Shown piece by piece: positions 52,152 to 59,998 of a stretch of 64,000 bases of DNA (its first letter is position 1; every line of letters begins with the position of its first letter). The stretch is from Lysobacterales bacterium (GTDB taxonomy: Bacteria > Pseudomonadota > Gammaproteobacteria > Xanthomonadales > SZUA-36): positions 294,706 to 358,705 of the forward strand of contig JABAAB010000026.1 in assembly GCA_014238945.1 (NCBI GenBank), in the 5' to 3' direction. The notes below the pieces were generated by a model. It was not told the DNA's origin and did not search any database. It saw only the letters and a program-made list of their open reading frames with translations. A program made the position numbers and the translations under genes.

Positions 52152-53597
52152 ATGACTCAATTAGATAAAACTCCTTTGATTCCCGTTATCCTATCTGGTG
52201 GTGCGGGAACTCGATTGTGGCCGGTTTCCCGGCGGGCTCACCCAAAGCCTTTTATGGAATTGGTTGACGGTCAGTCTCTCGCTGAAAAAACCTGGTTGAG
52301 AGCGCGTGCGGTAGCTGGAAATGCACCCATTATTACCGTTACTAGCCGGGACTATTATTTTTATACAAGAGATCTTTATGAAGGGCTTCAGGGAGGCGCA
52401 GGCAATGAACGATTCTTGCTGGAACCCATGGGGCGAAATACAGCACCTGCAATAGGTCTGGCTGCAATGTGTGTGGCCGAAAATGTCGGTGAAAATGCCT
52501 CTTTGCTGGTCATGCCAGCTGATCATTTGATTGAGGACCTGCGAAATTTCAAGGCAGCCGTGAGCGAAGCTGCTTATCTTGCAAATGAAGGGTTTCTCGT
52601 GACCTTTGGAATTCATCCCACACATGCTGAAACCGGCTTTGGATATATACGACAAGGTGAGGCGTTGACCATGAGCGGTGGCTATCGGGTTGTTGAATTT
52701 GTTGAGAAACCAGATGAGCCTACTGCCATAAAATATTTGGAGTCCGGAGAGTACCACTGGAATTCAGGTATGTTCTGTTTCCAGGCAGGTAAATTGCTTG
52801 AGTCGCTGCAACGATTCGCACCAGATATACATGCAGCGGTGACAAGGGTGTGGCAAGCGACGGATAAATCAACTGCACCGATTGAATTTCCCAGCGATTT
52901 ATTCAGTGAGTGCCCATCAATGTCCATAGACTATGCCGTCATGGAAAGAGCAGACAATACGGCGGTCGTGGTCAGTGATTTCGGTTGGAGTGACATCGGT
53001 TCCTGGAAAGCGATCAGCGAACTATTTGAATCTGATGAGAGTGGAAATCGTCTGAGTGGCAAAGCGGTCATGGTGGACTCCACTGATTGTTTTGTACAGA
53101 GTGAGGACCGGATCGTAGCGGCCGTAGGGGTAAGTGATCTTGTGATAGTCGACACGGCAGATGCGGTATTGGTTGCCGATCGAGATCACGCACAAGATGT
53201 GAAGCAAGTGGTTTCTCAATTGTCAAAGTTGAAGGATGAAGCCGTCGAGTTCCACAAAACGGTCCACAGACCCTGGGGCAGCTATACCATTTTGGAAGAC
53301 GCGGAGGATTGTAAGGTAAAACGGCTGGTGGTCAAGCCGGGGCAGGTTCTGTCATTGCAACTTCACCACCGAAGAGCCGAGCACTGGACAGTAGTACAGG
53401 GGATAGCAAAAGTCCGCCTCGGAGATGAGGAATTCCTGCTGAATGCTAACCAGTCGACTTATATTCCAACAGAAACCCTGCACCGACTCGAGAATCCCGG
53501 TGACGAGGATGTGCATTTGATCGAAGTTCAGACTGGTGATTATTTCGGTGAAGACGATATCGAAAGACTTGAAGATATATATGGCAGGATAAAGTAA
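52152..53597 (+). CDS. manC: Mannose-1-phosphate guanylyltransferase / mannose-6-phosphate isomerase
   Basis: A 481-residue bifunctional enzyme (ManC/AlgA/CpsB type) that makes GDP-mannose for exopolysaccharide or LPS. The pyrophosphorylase domain has ILSGGAGTRLWPVSRRAHPKPF, LEPMGRNTAPAIGLAA and FVEKPD. The C-terminal cupin isomerase domain has RPWGSYTIL, QVLSLQLHHRRAEHWTVVQG and PTETLHRLENPG with metal-binding histidines. ATG 52152 follows AAGAGGA. No other polysaccharide gene is intact nearby; the rfbA remnant suggests a reduced sugar locus. Confidence 0.94.
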   Translation: MTQLDKTPLIPVILSGGAGTRLWPVSRRAHPKPFMELVDGQSLAEKTWLRARAVAGNAPIITVTSRDYYFYTRDLYEGLQGGAGNERFLLEPMGRNTAPAIGLAAMCVAENVGENASLLVMPADHLIEDLRNFKAAVSEAAYLANEGFLVTFGIHPTHAETGFGYIRQGEALTMSGGYRVVEFVEKPDEPTAIKYLESGEYHWNSGMFCFQAGKLLESLQRFAPDIHAAVTRVWQATDKSTAPIEFPSDLFSECPSMSIDYAVMERADNTAVVVSDFGWSDIGSWKAISELFESDESGNRLSGKAVMVDSTDCFVQSEDRIVAAVGVSDLVIVDTADAVLVADRDHAQDVKQVVSQLSKLKDEAVEFHKTVHRPWGSYTILEDAEDCKVKRLVVKPGQVLSLQLHHRRAEHWTVVQGIAKVRLGDEEFLLNANQSTYIPTETLHRLENPGDEDVHLIEVQTGDYFGEDDIERLEDIYGRIK

Positions 53598-53676
53598 CTA
53601 TTCAGTGATGGTATCAAATCAGGCCGTGAGGTAAATTAGTTTTGCTTACGAAATTGAGACCAATCCTTGTTTGTGT

Positions 53677-54459
53677 TCAGGTACCGTTAAATTTTGCTTC
53701 GCGTTTTTCAAGGAATGCCGCTGTTCCTTCTTGCATGTCCCGTGTCTGGCAGGTCTTGACGAATTCCTTCGCCTCCAGTTTCAATCCATCTTCCAAAGGC
53801 AGATCCAATCCCCCGTGGACTACACTGAGAATGCTGCGCATAGCCAGGGGTGCTGAATTTGCCAGTTTGAAGGCTAAATCATCCACGGTGGCATAGAGTT
53901 GATCCTGCCTGACGACCTGATTGAATATTCCCCAGGCCAGCGCTTTATCTGCTGAAATGGGGTTTCCAGAGAGCATCATTTCCAGTGCCCGGCCAACGCC
54001 AGCAACTTGTGTCATTCTTTGCGTGCCACCAAAACCAGGTAGTAATCCCAGCTTTATTTCAGGCAATCCAATCATCGCGTTATCAGAAGCTATTCTTAAG
54101 GTGCAGGCCAGTGCCAACTCGCACCCGCCTCCAAGCGCGAAACCATTTACAGCGGCTATTACCGGTTTTCCGAGATTTTGAATACATTGCATCAATTCAT
54201 GTGCTGATTTGACAAGTGTTCCTACAGAATTTTCATCCGACATCCTGATTTCGGCAATATCTGCACCGGCAACAAATGCCTTGTCACCCGCCCCGGTAAG
54301 TACTACGGTCCGAACCTCATCATCCTTGCTGGCGTGATCAAGGGCAGCTTGCAGTTCAGTCAGTGTTTTGGAATTGAGAGCGTTGAGGCTCTTCGGACGG
54401 TCAATGGTAACGCGCATAACGCGTTTTTCTATTTCAGTTCGAATGTTTGACGGGTTCAT
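53677..54459 (-). CDS. Enoyl-CoA hydratase
   Basis: A 260-residue crotonase. It has GDKAFVAGADIAEI and AAVNGFALGGGCELALACTLRIAS for the oxyanion hole and the first glutamate, and PEIKLGLLPGFGGTQRM for the second glutamate, so both catalytic acids of a true hydratase are present. Start ATG 54459 has GGAG upstream. It is a housekeeping-type short-chain enoyl-CoA hydratase, distinct in composition from the island's EchA20-like gene, and is not in an operon with it. Confidence 0.92.
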   Translation of the reverse strand: MNPSNIRTEIEKRVMRVTIDRPKSLNALNSKTLTELQAALDHASKDDEVRTVVLTGAGDKAFVAGADIAEIRMSDENSVGTLVKSAHELMQCIQNLGKPVIAAVNGFALGGGCELALACTLRIASDNAMIGLPEIKLGLLPGFGGTQRMTQVAGVGRALEMMLSGNPISADKALAWGIFNQVVRQDQLYATVDDLAFKLANSAPLAMRSILSVVHGGLDLPLEDGLKLEAKEFVKTCQTRDMQEGTAAFLEKREAKFNGT

Positions 54460-54628
54460 ACAAGCTCCAATTAATCCGGTGTGCAATCCGGAGAAGCATT
54501 GTAAGGGATTCAGATGGTGGTATGTTGGGCAGCTTCTATATTATGGTGCCCGCACGAAGTAGCTAAGACAAAAATTCTGGTTCGGGATCGGGAGTTGACC
54601 CTATAATTATGGGTCAAAGTGTGTTCTG

Positions 54629-54814
54629 TTACTTGCTCTCCATGCGGGAATCGTTTTCGTCGGATCGGCCATTGGCTGCCTTACGCTCACTGTAGTTCTT
54701 GCGTAAAACATAAAACAAGGCCATCCAACTTGAAGCAAACAATGGCATGGACTCAACCATGCTTGCATTTGCATTGGATTTGTAACTGCTCATAATCTGT
54801 ATTCCTGTTGACAT
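54629..54814 (-). CDS. Small hypothetical protein (uncertain)
   Basis: About 60 codons downstream of pspC on the same strand. The product is polar with a lysine/glutamate-rich tail (FYVLRKNYSERKAANG); no family is recognised. A GTAGGT or an AGGAA element precedes alternative ATG starts. It could be a real small gene of the psp operon or chance. Confidence 0.3.
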   Translation of the reverse strand: MSTGIQIMSSYKSNANASMVESMPLFASSWMALFYVLRKNYSERKAANGRSDENDSRMESK

Positions 54815-54935
54815 GTCTGACCTACTTTCTATTGTGTTACTAATAAAGACCGTTGAAGTACAAATAAGTTGACGCATTGAGGACCGAATTCGTTACATCG
54901 CAACGTAATATTGGCTCGTTTTATCGCAATTGACC

Positions 54936-55346
54936 TCATTTCGTAACATTTTTGCGTGAATTGCGCCCAAGTTCACGATCCATTTCGAATTCACGGGAGG
55001 TAACAAAGGCCTCCATACTCTGCAGGCGTAAATCCAATTCCCGGAACCGATGGCTGAGGTTACTGAAGACATCTGAGGGTGCCATGCTTACTCCACGCCA
55101 GAATTTTTCCTGGGTTTCATCCTTGTACAGATTCTCCGGTTTGACCGGAAGAATGATGGTAAGAATGATATAGGCCGGAACTACGAACGGAAAAAAGAAA
55201 ACTGTGCAAACGGCTGTTATCAAGCGTAATCCCTTTCTGCAGAGCCCAAAATAATTTGCCAATCCAGCGCAGACACCAGCCAGCATAGCGTTTTCCCGAT
55301 CACGGTAAAGTCGGTGCGGATTCTTGCGTTCGTACAGATCACTCAT
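54936..55346 (-). CDS. pspC: Phage shock protein C
   Basis: A 136-residue membrane protein with a PspC domain: RLYRDRENAMLAGVCAGLANYFGLCRKGLRLI, then a hydrophobic FFFPFVVPAYIILTIILP segment. The C-terminal part is a helical, charged region that can contact PspB and PspA. It senses inner-membrane stress together with PspB. It starts at ATG 55346 with GGAG upstream and overlaps the end of pspB by eight bases. Confidence 0.9.
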   Translation of the reverse strand: MSDLYERKNPHRLYRDRENAMLAGVCAGLANYFGLCRKGLRLITAVCTVFFFPFVVPAYIILTIILPVKPENLYKDETQEKFWRGVSMAPSDVFSNLSHRFRELDLRLQSMEAFVTSREFEMDRELGRNSRKNVTK

Positions 55347-55560
55347 GACGTTGTCTCCAACTGGGGGATTCGATATCCAGGATACGCTCCAGCGTCTGGA
55401 TACGATCTTCCATTTTCTTTGTGGATTCCCAAACATCGGTCAGCATTTTTTCATCTTCAGCTGTGAGGCCCTTGGATGTTTTCATCTTGGTGATGTAATG
55501 AAATATGATCCAAAGCGGTGCGCAGACTGTTACAAGCAAGACAGGAATGACATCAGACAT
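55339..55560 (-). CDS. pspB: Phage shock protein B
   Basis: A 73-residue PspB: N-terminal transmembrane helix (VIPVLLVTVCAPLWIIFHYI), then a coiled coil (AEDEKMLTDVWESTKKMEDRIQTLERILD). It helps relay membrane-stress signals in the Psp system. It begins at the base where pspA ends and overlaps pspC, so the three are co-translated. Confidence 0.93.
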   Translation of the reverse strand: MSDVIPVLLVTVCAPLWIIFHYITKMKTSKGLTAEDEKMLTDVWESTKKMEDRIQTLERILDIESPSWRQRHE

Positions 55561-56246
55561 TATTTTTTCTCCTCTTCGGCATCATTGGTTTTATTAACCT
55601 TGGACTTCAGAGCCTCGAGGGCATCTTCTACCCTTTCGTCGTCCTGCAAACCGGCAATTTCTTCAGCCAGGTTTTTGCGACGTCCTATGTCCATCGATTC
55701 ACTCCGAGCCTCTACCCGGTCAATACGACGCTCCGCATTTTCAAACCGAAACAGCATTTCGTCAATTTTGTCATCGTGAATATGTTTTCGCGCTGCCAGT
55801 TGGGATGATGCTGTCTTGTGCCGGATTACTATGCTGCGCTGGCGGGTCTTTGCGTCCGTCAATTTACTTTGTAACTGGGTGATATCCGAGTTGAACTTCG
55901 CAAGCTGTTCTTCAAGTACATCCATTTCATGCTTGATTTGCCCTGATTCATCTGCTCCGGTCTGCTTTTCAGCCAGGGCTGCGCGTGCCAGATCTTCCCG
56001 GCCTTGGCGAACAGCCAATTCGGCCCGTTTCGCCCACTCATTCTGTTCGCGTTCCAGGAATTCTGCGTAGCGACGTTGCTCCTTTCGATCAGCGATACAT
56101 TTTGCGGCAGCTGACCGGATTTCCACCAATGTATCTTCCATTTCCTGGATCATCAGGCGAATAATTTTTTCCGGATCCTCGGCTTTTTCCAGTAAAGAAT
56201 TGATATTGGCATTGATTATGTCGGTGAATCTGGAAAAAATACTCAT
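55560..56246 (-). CDS. pspA: Phage shock protein A
   Basis: A 228-residue PspA/IM30 family protein, almost entirely coiled coil. It begins FSRFTDIINANINSLLEKAEDPEKIIRLMIQEMEDTL, the N-terminal amphipathic helix that binds the inner membrane, and ends in an acidic tail (NDAEEEKK). It stabilises the membrane and, in enterobacteria, inhibits the sigma-54 activator PspF. No pspF gene is adjacent here, though a sigma-54 type promoter precedes pspA. Confidence 0.95.
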   Translation of the reverse strand: MSIFSRFTDIINANINSLLEKAEDPEKIIRLMIQEMEDTLVEIRSAAAKCIADRKEQRRYAEFLEREQNEWAKRAELAVRQGREDLARAALAEKQTGADESGQIKHEMDVLEEQLAKFNSDITQLQSKLTDAKTRQRSIVIRHKTASSQLAARKHIHDDKIDEMLFRFENAERRIDRVEARSESMDIGRRKNLAEEIAGLQDDERVEDALEALKSKVNKTNDAEEEKK

Positions 56247-56284
56247 TACTTATGCTCCTGCATTCTGTTCTGTACCTGTTTTAA

Positions 56285-56300
56285 TGCACAGTTCATGCCA
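56285..56300 (-). promoter_or_regulatory. Sigma-54 type promoter of pspABC
   Basis: On the minus strand the sequence TGGCATGAACTGTGCA matches the -24/-12 consensus TGGCACG-N4-TTGCA closely, with the GG and GC exactly 12 bases apart. It lies about 40 bases upstream of the pspA start, so an RpoN-dependent start site just before pspA is expected. Confidence 0.7.
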
Positions 56301-56472
56301 AACAATTGAATATTTGTAACTAATTGATATACAGGTATATTATGTGGCGGTTGTAAATATTGTCGCGTAACCAGGCCTTTGAGTTGGCTAAATTTGCCAA
56401 CAGATGGTTGAACTCGATAGCTGATATGCAGTCTATCAGGCTGTCCCGTATGGCGCGGATGAACTTTTGGGC

Positions 56473-56502
56473 ATGACAAATCTCTAGTTGCTCATGTAGA
56501 AT
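56473..56502 (+). promoter_or_regulatory. Sigma-70-like promoter of the FKBP gene
   Basis: ATGACA (56473-56478) and TAGAAT (56497-56502), 18 bases apart, about 60 bases before the start codon. Both boxes deviate slightly from consensus, so it is a moderate candidate. Confidence 0.4.
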
Positions 56503-56562
56503 AGCCCCCCTTTATTGACCGGCAATGGGCTGGCGAACAGAAACTTTCTGGAGGAACTATCA

Positions 56563-57243
56563 ATGCGATCCAGACTCGCACTATCATTTTTATTCATTCT
56601 AGCTACAGGCACGTCCGTAGCTCAGGATGTGACCACTGAAAAAGGAAAACTCAGCTACGCAGTTGGTTGGGATATCGGAGCTGACATCAAGCGACGCAGC
56701 ACAGAATTTGATGTGGAATCCCTGATCACGGCGATTCGTGATGTGGTTGGTGAATCTGAACCAAAGGTCGGTGCAGCAGAAATGAGAACACTGCTAACTG
56801 CTTTACAGGAAAAGGTACGCGCTGAACAGGCGGAACAGTTTCGCCAATTATCTGAGGAGAACCAGCTAAAAAGTGAAGAGTTCCTTGAAGGGAACAAATC
56901 CAAGACAGGTATCGTGGTGCTCCCAAGCGGTGTTCAGTATCGAATTATCGAGGAAGGTGAAGGCCCCCGTCCAGGATTGGAAAGCAAAGTCTCCGTTCAC
57001 TATCGAGGCTCAAAACTTGATGGCCGGGAATTCGATAGCTCATTTGCCCGAGGCACACCAGAAGAATTTACTGTCAACGCTGTGCTGAAAGGCTGGCAAG
57101 TAGTGCTTCCGCTAATGAAACAGGGATCGACGTGGCAGATTTTTGTTCCGCCTGAATTGGCATTTGGTGCGCGCGGAAATCCACCAGTTGGTCCGAATGA
57201 AGCCCTGATGTTTGATATCAAGTTGGTTGAACTGCTCCCGTAA
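56563..57243 (+). CDS. FKBP-type peptidyl-prolyl isomerase, exported
   Basis: A 226-residue FkpA/Mip-like isomerase. A signal peptide (MRSRLALSFLFILATGTSVAQ) is followed by a helical dimerisation region (KLSYAVGWDIGADIKRR, QEKVRAEQAEQFRQL). The C-terminal FKBP domain is about residues 130-225 (VSVHYRGSKLDGREFDSSFARG, PELAFGARGNPPVGPNEALMFDIKLVEL). It folds proteins in the periplasm. ATG 56563 has GGAGGAA just upstream and a stem-loop follows the stop. Confidence 0.94.
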   Translation: MRSRLALSFLFILATGTSVAQDVTTEKGKLSYAVGWDIGADIKRRSTEFDVESLITAIRDVVGESEPKVGAAEMRTLLTALQEKVRAEQAEQFRQLSEENQLKSEEFLEGNKSKTGIVVLPSGVQYRIIEEGEGPRPGLESKVSVHYRGSKLDGREFDSSFARGTPEEFTVNAVLKGWQVVLPLMKQGSTWQIFVPPELAFGARGNPPVGPNEALMFDIKLVELLP

Positions 57244-57253
57244 ACCTTGCACG

Positions 57254-57277
57254 ACCGGGCAGTGTATTCTGCCCGGT
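57254..57277 (+). terminator. Stem-loop after the FKBP gene
   Basis: Perfect 9-bp stem, ACCGGGCAG (57254-57262) and CTGCCCGGT (57269-57277), loop TGTATT, 11 bases after the stop codon. Only a weak T-rich tail follows, so termination may be partial. Confidence 0.6.
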
Positions 57278-57353
57278 TGTCTCTGGCCTGCTCTACCCGG
57301 CCTGATCTTCACAAATGCTGCCACTCGACTAATTTTCGTATCTGAACTGATCC

Positions 57354-57977
57354 ATGCCACCTGATTTGCACAGCGCATTGCTGCGTGCGGTATCACCCTT
57401 TGACCAGGGTGTTGCGGCACTAAAAGTACGTCCATTGCGGGCCACTGACTCGAAAACTCCAGTACGACCAAATCGGACAGCGGCAGTATTGGTACCCATA
57501 CTTGATCTGCCTGAGCCCGAGATCATTTTAACAGTACGGTCGGAGACACTCGAACATCATCCTGGTCAGGTCAGTTTTCCCGGCGGTTCGGCTGAGCGGG
57601 CTGACCAGTCCGCCATCTCCACTGCGTTACGAGAGGCGGAGGAGGAAATTGGTCTCAGTGCATCACAGGTGTCCCCGTTGGGATTTCTAGACCGTCTGGA
57701 TACCATATCTGATTTCCGGGTGTTACCTGTTGTAGGTCTGATCAAGCCACCATTTGTCTGGAATCCGGATTTGCGGGAAGTGTCCGAAGTTTTTACGGTC
57801 CCGCTTCGTGTGGCTATCAACCGTGCGGAGTATTCACATGAAGAAATTGCTCGTGGCGGTAAATCCGTGGTTATTTCGTCGTTACATTGGGGTGGTCACA
57901 GGATTTGGGGGGTAACAGCTGCAATTCTGTTAAACCTGGCCAATCGAATTGATCACTCATTGGGCCAGGCAGGATAA
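57354..57977 (+). CDS. Nudix hydrolase, CoA pyrophosphatase type
   Basis: A 207-residue Nudix enzyme. The box reads FPGGSAERADQSAISTALREAEEEIGL, which contains the G-x5-E-x7-REUxEExGU pattern with the upstream HHPGQVSFPGG of the CoA pyrophosphatase (NudL/Yeab) group. It cleaves CoA and its thioesters to 3',5'-ADP and phosphopantetheine. It lies three bases before the rhodanese gene, so they are probably co-transcribed. Confidence 0.88.
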   Translation: MPPDLHSALLRAVSPFDQGVAALKVRPLRATDSKTPVRPNRTAAVLVPILDLPEPEIILTVRSETLEHHPGQVSFPGGSAERADQSAISTALREAEEEIGLSASQVSPLGFLDRLDTISDFRVLPVVGLIKPPFVWNPDLREVSEVFTVPLRVAINRAEYSHEEIARGGKSVVISSLHWGGHRIWGVTAAILLNLANRIDHSLGQAG

Positions 57978-57980
57978 AAT

Positions 57981-58832
57981 TTGAAACAGGACTTGCTGTG
58001 CTCCGCGTCTCACTTGCGGGATTTACTCGGACGTGGTGAATGTATTGTATTTGACTGCCGTTTCAATTTGATGGACGCTGGAGCGGGTCATTTGGCTTTT
58101 CTAGATGCCCATATACCAACTGCTCACTATGCCAACCTGGACAATAATCTTTCCGGTCAAGTTACAGTAAGCAGCGGTCGTCATCCGTTACCATCCGCAA
58201 ATCAATTTGCAGGATTTCTGTCACATGCGGGCTGGCAGCCCGGCAAGACCCTGGTCGCATATGATGATACCGGCGGGATAATTGCTGCCAGGTTATGGTG
58301 GTTGATGAAGTACTTTGGCCAGGATAATGCTGCCTTGCTCGATGGTGGGCTTCCGGCCTGGCTGGCGGCTGGGTTTGAACTTGAGAGTGGTCAGAAGGAC
58401 CCCGAGTGTGCCCCGGTCGAGCGCCTCGAGCCTCTTGATGAAATGCTGCTTTCAAGTTCTCAGATTGCTGATGGATTGAAAACAAACAAAATTCATCTGA
58501 TCGACGCGCGTGCCGCTAATCGATTTTATGGTGAGGCAGAACCGATTGACAGCCGGGCCGGTCACATCCCAGGTGCCTGCAATCATCCCTGCAGTCAGAA
58601 TCTATTGCCAGATGGCCGGTTCAAGCCACCGGGAGAACTCCGAACGGCTCTGAACGCGACAAGAGTAGAACACAAAGACATGAATATGGTTCATATGTGC
58701 GGTTCAGGCGTTACTGCATGTCACAATATTTTTGCTGAAGAACTGGTCGGACTGCAAGGATCCAGACTTTATGCGGGTTCATGGAGCGAATGGATTCGCG
58801 ATCCCTCTCGGCCAATTGTGACTGTCGATTAA
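57981..58832 (+). CDS. sseA: 3-mercaptopyruvate/thiosulfate sulfurtransferase
   Basis: A 283-residue two-domain rhodanese. The second domain carries the active-site cysteine loop MCGSGVTACHN near residue 240, the CGSGVTA form of mercaptopyruvate sulfurtransferases. The first domain (IVFDCRFNLMDAGAGHLAFLDAHIP) has no catalytic cysteine. The start is TTG 57981, preceded by AGGCAGGA, which is uncommon. It moves sulfur from mercaptopyruvate or thiosulfate to an acceptor. The stop overlaps the end of the convergent hydratase gene by four bases. Confidence 0.9.
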   Translation: MKQDLLCSASHLRDLLGRGECIVFDCRFNLMDAGAGHLAFLDAHIPTAHYANLDNNLSGQVTVSSGRHPLPSANQFAGFLSHAGWQPGKTLVAYDDTGGIIAARLWWLMKYFGQDNAALLDGGLPAWLAAGFELESGQKDPECAPVERLEPLDEMLLSSSQIADGLKTNKIHLIDARAANRFYGEAEPIDSRAGHIPGACNHPCSQNLLPDGRFKPPGELRTALNATRVEHKDMNMVHMCGSGVTACHNIFAEELVGLQGSRLYAGSWSEWIRDPSRPIVTVD

Positions 58833-59596
58833 TCCTGATCGGATTTTTTATTTTTGAGTTGGTCCAATAAGGATTGCATGACAGTTTGTGTGGCGTCGGA
58901 AAACCACGATTCAACAAATGATTCCACGCCCAGTATTTTACTTTCGCCAAATTCCTTTCTGAATATTGCACGTGCATTGGCCCGGTTACCCAGCATTGAA
59001 TGACGTGGGAGGTTTAGCAATTCCTCGCACCACGTCAGAGCATGACTCAATGTGTCGGTGTACCCAGTTTCCAGCGCGTCTACAAAGCCAGTATCAAGTG
59101 CCTTTTCCGGGTCAATCATTGCGCCTGTTACCACCATGAGTTCAGCTGTTCGTGCGCCTACCAATCGTGCCAACGCGCTCTGTAACACCACCGGTACTAC
59201 CAGACCGACGCGGGTTTCATTAAGTCCAATCAGATAATCTCCACGACTCATGACCCGGTAATCGCAAAACAGTGCAACGACCGCACCGCCAGCCGGGGAG
59301 TGACCAGTGATGGCGGCCACAACCGGTATGGACGAACAGGCAACTGTTTCCAGCAGTTCAAAGAATGATTTCCAGAATTCCGCAATACCATCATGGTCAA
59401 GTTGCATCAGTTCCAAAACATCCAGACCAGCGGAAAACAAACCCTCGCTTCCAGATATTATCGCTGCTTCACATTCAAGTTCCGCTTCTTGCATCGATCG
59501 TGTCAGCAATTTCACCAATCCGGGATTCAAAGCATTTACCGGAGGTCGGGCCAATCGCAGCTCGCGGATTTTTCTGTGGTTTATGATTTCCAGCAT
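58829..59596 (-). CDS. Enoyl-CoA hydratase/isomerase family protein
   Basis: A 255-residue crotonase. It has EGLFSAGLDVLELMQLD and AAITGHSPAGGAVVALFCDYRVM for the oxyanion hole. In place of the hydratase glutamates it has a SPAGGAVVAL stretch, so a true hydratase activity is doubtful; the pattern resembles delta3-delta2-enoyl-CoA isomerases. It lies between a convergent rhodanese gene and a divergent histidine-rich gene. Confidence 0.85.
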   Translation of the reverse strand: MLEIINHRKIRELRLARPPVNALNPGLVKLLTRSMQEAELECEAAIISGSEGLFSAGLDVLELMQLDHDGIAEFWKSFFELLETVACSSIPVVAAITGHSPAGGAVVALFCDYRVMSRGDYLIGLNETRVGLVVPVVLQSALARLVGARTAELMVVTGAMIDPEKALDTGFVDALETGYTDTLSHALTWCEELLNLPRHSMLGNRANARAIFRKEFGESKILGVESFVESWFSDATQTVMQSLLDQLKNKKSDQD

Positions 59597-59671
59597 CGGG
59601 CTTCCTGTTCAGTATCAATTCAGTGGTCAGAGTGCAGACTTTAACCGTGTCTAACAAAAGGAGCCAGTATC

Positions 59672-59983
59672 ATGACCCGGTTATTAATCATATTGGTGCT
59701 CGGATGTTCCCTGACATTGAGCACCTCCCTGCAAGCACGAGGCTATGGTGGGCATCACGACAATCACCATGGTTATCAACATCATTCAGGGCATCTGCAC
59801 CACCATGGACATAAATGGCATCGAAAACACAATCGCCACCACCGTCGCCATCATCACGGTCATCACAATTATCATGATTCACACTGGCGTTCTCATAGCG
59901 GTTATGGCTATCCAAATCGTAGCACAGACCAGGCCTACCGTTCTCACAGAGGCCACAATTCTGACTATGGGCATGGATATTGA
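59672..59983 (+). CDS. Histidine-rich exported protein
   Basis: A 103-residue protein with a signal peptide (LLIILVLGCSLTLSTSLQA) and a mature part of about 80 residues, of which roughly 26 are histidine, in HH and HHH clusters mixed with glycine, serine, tyrosine and arginine. Such composition binds transition metals (Ni, Zn, Cu); a periplasmic metal buffer is a reasonable inference. AAAGGAG lies before ATG 59672. No family is recognised, and the gene stands alone between two minus-strand genes. Confidence 0.8.
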   Translation: MTRLLIILVLGCSLTLSTSLQARGYGGHHDNHHGYQHHSGHLHHHGHKWHRKHNRHHRRHHHGHHNYHDSHWRSHSGYGYPNRSTDQAYRSHRGHNSDYGHGY

Positions 59984-59998
59984 TGAAGCAGGAATTTC

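Larger units (their letters stand above)
56247..56562. other. Divergent psp/FKBP promoter region
   Basis: 316 bases between pspA (minus) and the FKBP gene (plus). It contains a sigma-54 type promoter for psp at 56285-56300 and a sigma-70-like promoter for the FKBP gene at 56473-56502. No gene for the activator PspF is present. Confidence 0.6.

Noticed and set aside
59750..59980. Repetitive CAC/CAT-rich DNA that looked like a short tandem array or CRISPR
   Set aside because: The repetition is due to histidine codons inside one open frame; there are no fixed-length repeats with spacers.
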